From Acidobacteriota bacterium (GTDB taxonomy: Bacteria; Acidobacteriota; Terriglobia; Acidiferrales; UBA7541), in contig QHZC01000073.1 of NCBI GenBank assembly GCA_003224515.1, positions 1 through 8,285 of the forward strand: a stretch of 8,285 bases of DNA, in the 5' to 3' direction. A model generated the notes under the pieces. The model was not told the DNA's origin. It worked only from the letters and a program-made list of their open reading frames with translations, and searched no databases. Below, one piece after another: positions 6,481 through 8,285 of the stretch. How positions within the stretch are numbered: the first letter of the stretch is position 1; each line of letters starts with the position of its first letter. The translations under genes were made by a program, and so were the position numbers.

Positions 6481-6561
6481 ACTTTCTCTGAAGCATAATT
6501 TCCCTGCGCTCGGCCGACGGAACGATTTTCATTGTCACCACCTCTTCGATTGGGTTCTAGC

Positions 6562-6590
6562 TGTCCGGCTTAGCGGGCCAGGGGACATTT
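6562..6590 (+). terminator. weak hairpin in the convergent GH57-egtD gap
   Basis: TGTCC-GGC (6562-6569) can pair with GCC (6577-6579) and GGACA (6583-6587), with a three-base bulge, followed by TTT. It sits about 80 bases past the GH57 stop. The stem and T-tract are both modest. The rest of the 192-base gap between the convergent genes shows nothing else I can support. Confidence 0.3.
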
Positions 6591-6672
6591 CCTAAACAAC
6601 GGGATGCGGGGCGATTCTTCCCGAAATGGGACGGCGCAAAGCCGAATCTAAAAATTGTCGGCCAATGGGAGT

Positions 6673-7641
6673 CTATTCGGCAATAAGTATATTTTGCGCG
6701 AAGGGCCACTCGCGGTCGATCCACTGTCCATCGCAGCGGAATCCCGTGCGTGCCGCCATCTCCGGAATTTCTTCGGCTTTGTACTTGTGCGAGCTTTCCG
6801 TCCAGATGGTCTCGTCTTCGTCCAGCATGAACCGCAGACTGGCGCCCGGAACATGCACCGTTTGCCTGCGCGTGGAGCGCAGATGCATCTCGATGCGTCG
6901 TTCGGCGCTGTTCCAGTGTGCCTCGTGCCGGAAGTAGCTCAATTCAAAATCTGCGCCCAGTTCCCGGTTGATGCGCGCCAGCAAATTCAAGTTGAATGCC
7001 GCCGTCACGCCCGCCGGGTCGTCATAAGCGAGGATTTGTAGCTCGATGCTCTTCTCCAGGTCCGTACCCATCAGCAATGCATCGCCCGGGCATAGAATCG
7101 CCCTCATTTCGCGCAAAAATTCTTCGCCTGCATCGCGATCGAAATTGCCAATCGTGCTACCAAGGAAAAGCACCAGTAGATGATCCTGCTCGCCTCGCCC
7201 TTCTGCGACGGCGCGCAACCCCTTCAGATAGGGCTGTTCATGGCCGACCACGCTGACCAGATCGATCTGCCCGAGTTCTTTCGCGCACGCCGCCAGCGCC
7301 GAAGGCGAAATTTCGATGGGGTAGTAGTACGTCTTTTGCCGCTCGGAGAGCGCTTCCAGGATCCAGCGTGTCTTTTTTCCCGAGCCGCTCCCGAGTTCCG
7401 CCACCTGAATCGGCGACGGCAGCCGCCGCACAATCTCTCTCGCATACTTTTCCAGCAGTCGCGCGTCGGCGCGAGTGAGTCCGTACTCCGGCAAGACGCA
7501 AATCGTTTCAAACAGCGCCGAGCCCACTTCGTCGTACAAATACTTTGAGGGAAGTTCTCTCTGTCCGGGCTTCGTGAGGCTCTCGCGCACGTCCGCCGCG
7601 AATTCGGACACGTGCCCTACGGGTAGGGAAGAGGTCAGCAT
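6673..7641 (-). CDS. egtD: L-histidine N(alpha)-methyltransferase EgtD
   Basis: EgtD uses three SAM molecules to trimethylate histidine to hercynine, the first step of ergothioneine synthesis, in the cytoplasm. Seen: 322 residues, the full family length. The SAM loop is AELGSGSGKKTRWILEAL (81-98). Other blocks are LGSTIGNF (160-167), LMGTDLEK, AYDDPAGVTAAFN and EMHLRS. The histidine-pocket residues known from the mycobacterial enzyme are all present and, as I recall that enzyme's numbering, at the same positions: N166, Y206, T213, M252, E282 and S284 (in TESSHKY). ATG 7641 is preceded by GGAGA seven bases upstream. The gene lies 27 bases after egtB on the same strand, so they are probably co-transcribed. 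No defect is visible, unlike its neighbour. Confidence 0.95.
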   Translation of the reverse strand: MLTSSLPVGHVSEFAADVRESLTKPGQRELPSKYLYDEVGSALFETICVLPEYGLTRADARLLEKYAREIVRRLPSPIQVAELGSGSGKKTRWILEALSERQKTYYYPIEISPSALAACAKELGQIDLVSVVGHEQPYLKGLRAVAEGRGEQDHLLVLFLGSTIGNFDRDAGEEFLREMRAILCPGDALLMGTDLEKSIELQILAYDDPAGVTAAFNLNLLARINRELGADFELSYFRHEAHWNSAERRIEMHLRSTRRQTVHVPGASLRFMLDEDETIWTESSHKYKAEEIPEMAARTGFRCDGQWIDREWPFAQNILIAE

Positions 7642-7668
7642 GGATGGGTCTCCCGCGCTTGAGATTGA

Positions 7669-8285
7669 TTAGTCCTCGACGCAACGGAACGTTGCATAGG
7701 CGTACGGATAATGCGGCTGGAACCAATTTCGGAATGATCGCCGCAGCATACACCGAGCCGTGCGCGGCGAGCCACCCTTCATCACATAGTGTTTGCCATC
7801 GAAGAAATTTGCGGAGTAACCGGGATAGAAGGGCATAGGCGTGAATCCCGGAAACGGCGCGAACTCCGTCCGCGTCCACTCCCAACCGTTCCCGACGAGA
7901 TCGTGCACGCCCGGTGCTTCCTCGCCCCAGGGATAGCTCCGTTCTTTCCCGCCCTCGGGGGCTCCATAGGCGGCGCGATGAAACTGCGCTTCGGTTGGCA
8001 GTTTTCGCCCAAGCCACTTCGCATACGCAGTGGCCTCGGCGTGGCTCACGTATACCGGCCACTCCTGCGGCAACCGTATCTCGCCAAACATCGCGCGATA
8101 AATCCAGAGATTGCCTTCGCGGCCCCAGAACATGGGATGGTCAACGCCTTCCTTGGTCTTCCAGGCCCAAGCTTCATCACTCCAAAGAGAACGGTTCTCG
8201 TAGCCCCCCGCCTGCATAAACCGCAGAAAATCGTGATTCGTTACGTTGTAGTTGTCGATGGCGAACTCGTTCACCGCCACCTCAT
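7669..8285 (-). CDS. egtB: ergothioneine synthase EgtB, C-terminal FGE-sulfatase (SUMF1) domain; 5' part outside window, internal deletion
   Basis: EgtB is a non-haem iron enzyme that joins hercynine to a thiol donor and oxidises the sulfur. Seen: about 205 residues of a protein usually near 430, entering at the window edge in frame (EVAVNEFAIDNYNVTNHDF). The N-terminal DinB-like part with the iron-binding histidines lies beyond the window. The FGE-sulfatase core follows: MFWGREGNLWIYR, PVYVSHAEATAYAKWLGR, LPTEAQFHRAAYG, VGNGWEWT, FFDGKHYVMKGGSPRTA, and the terminal RRSFRNWFQPHYPY. Near 7911 the sequence passes directly from WGEEAP to GVHDLVGNGWEW. Family members normally have about 30 residues between, including a GNFDFRRWDPVPVGS..AGAS block. 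The frame is kept, but loss of this core segment should damage the fold. The stop TAA is 27 bases before egtD. Confidence 0.87.
   Translation of the reverse strand, partial: EVAVNEFAIDNYNVTNHDFLRFMQAGGYENRSLWSDEAWAWKTKEGVDHPMFWGREGNLWIYRAMFGEIRLPQEWPVYVSHAEATAYAKWLGRKLPTEAQFHRAAYGAPEGGKERSYPWGEEAPGVHDLVGNGWEWTRTEFAPFPGFTPMPFYPGYSANFFDGKHYVMKGGSPRTARCMLRRSFRNWFQPHYPYAYATFRCVED

Noticed and set aside
6641..6662. GCCGA/TCGGC inverted repeat as an egtD terminator
   Set aside because: There are only five base pairs around a 12-base AT-rich loop, and no T-tract follows on the minus strand.
7508..8062. Open frame of 184 codons on the minus strand spanning the egtB-egtD joint
   Set aside because: It is in a different frame from both egtB and egtD, which carry clear family motifs; its Arg-rich translation looks like an out-of-frame reading.
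1..8285. CRISPR array, tRNA, rRNA, IS element or phage genes
   Set aside because: No regularly spaced repeats, cloverleaf-like sequences, transposase or integrase motifs, or terminal inverted repeats were seen on either strand.

Overview
The window looks like a chromosomal stretch of an uncultured or little-studied member of the Acidobacteriota (Koribacteraceae / Acidobacteriales-like). It is moderately GC-rich, and its mix of a YtkL/UPF0173 hydrolase, a secreted TlpA-type thioredoxin, a secreted two-repeat alpha/beta hydrolase, a GH57 glucanotransferase-type enzyme and an EgtB-EgtD pair fits that phylum. This is a judgement from protein resemblance recalled from memory, not a search result. 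I saw no rRNA, tRNA, CRISPR array, insertion sequence or phage gene.

Layout. Positions 1-1955 (minus strand) hold a three-gene run read right to left: a secreted thioredoxin-fold protein, a UPF0173 metal-dependent hydrolase, and an O-methyltransferase that overlaps it by ATGA and is cut by the window edge. Divergent from this, 2137-2344 (plus) is a 7Fe-type ferredoxin gene with its own promoter and ribosome binding site, broken by an internal deletion plus frameshift. Next, 2561-4336 (plus) encodes a secreted alpha/beta hydrolase whose nucleophile-elbow serine is replaced by asparagine. Then 4474-6480 (plus) is a GH57 4-alpha-glucanotransferase/alpha-amylase-type gene split into three reading frames. 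Convergent to it, 6673-8285 (minus) is an ergothioneine pair: the C-terminal half of egtB (cut by the window edge), followed 27 bases later by a complete egtD.

Working together. EgtD trimethylates histidine to hercynine, and EgtB adds the sulfur from a thiol donor (gamma-glutamylcysteine or cysteine) as a sulfoxide; this is the only clear pathway unit. The thioredoxin, hydrolase and methyltransferase form a probable operon with no obvious common substrate. The GH57 enzyme would act on alpha-glucans such as glycogen.

Most notable. Four internal stretches that are conserved in their families are missing, in three separate genes on both strands: ferredoxin near 2178, GH57 near 5420 and near 5866, and EgtB near 7911. 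Each loss is tens of bases; three shift the frame and one does not. The other genes look full-length. This is either real, recent gene decay or a systematic sequencing/assembly fault, and it should be settled before any gene here is called functional or dead. I did not find a convincing new biological system.
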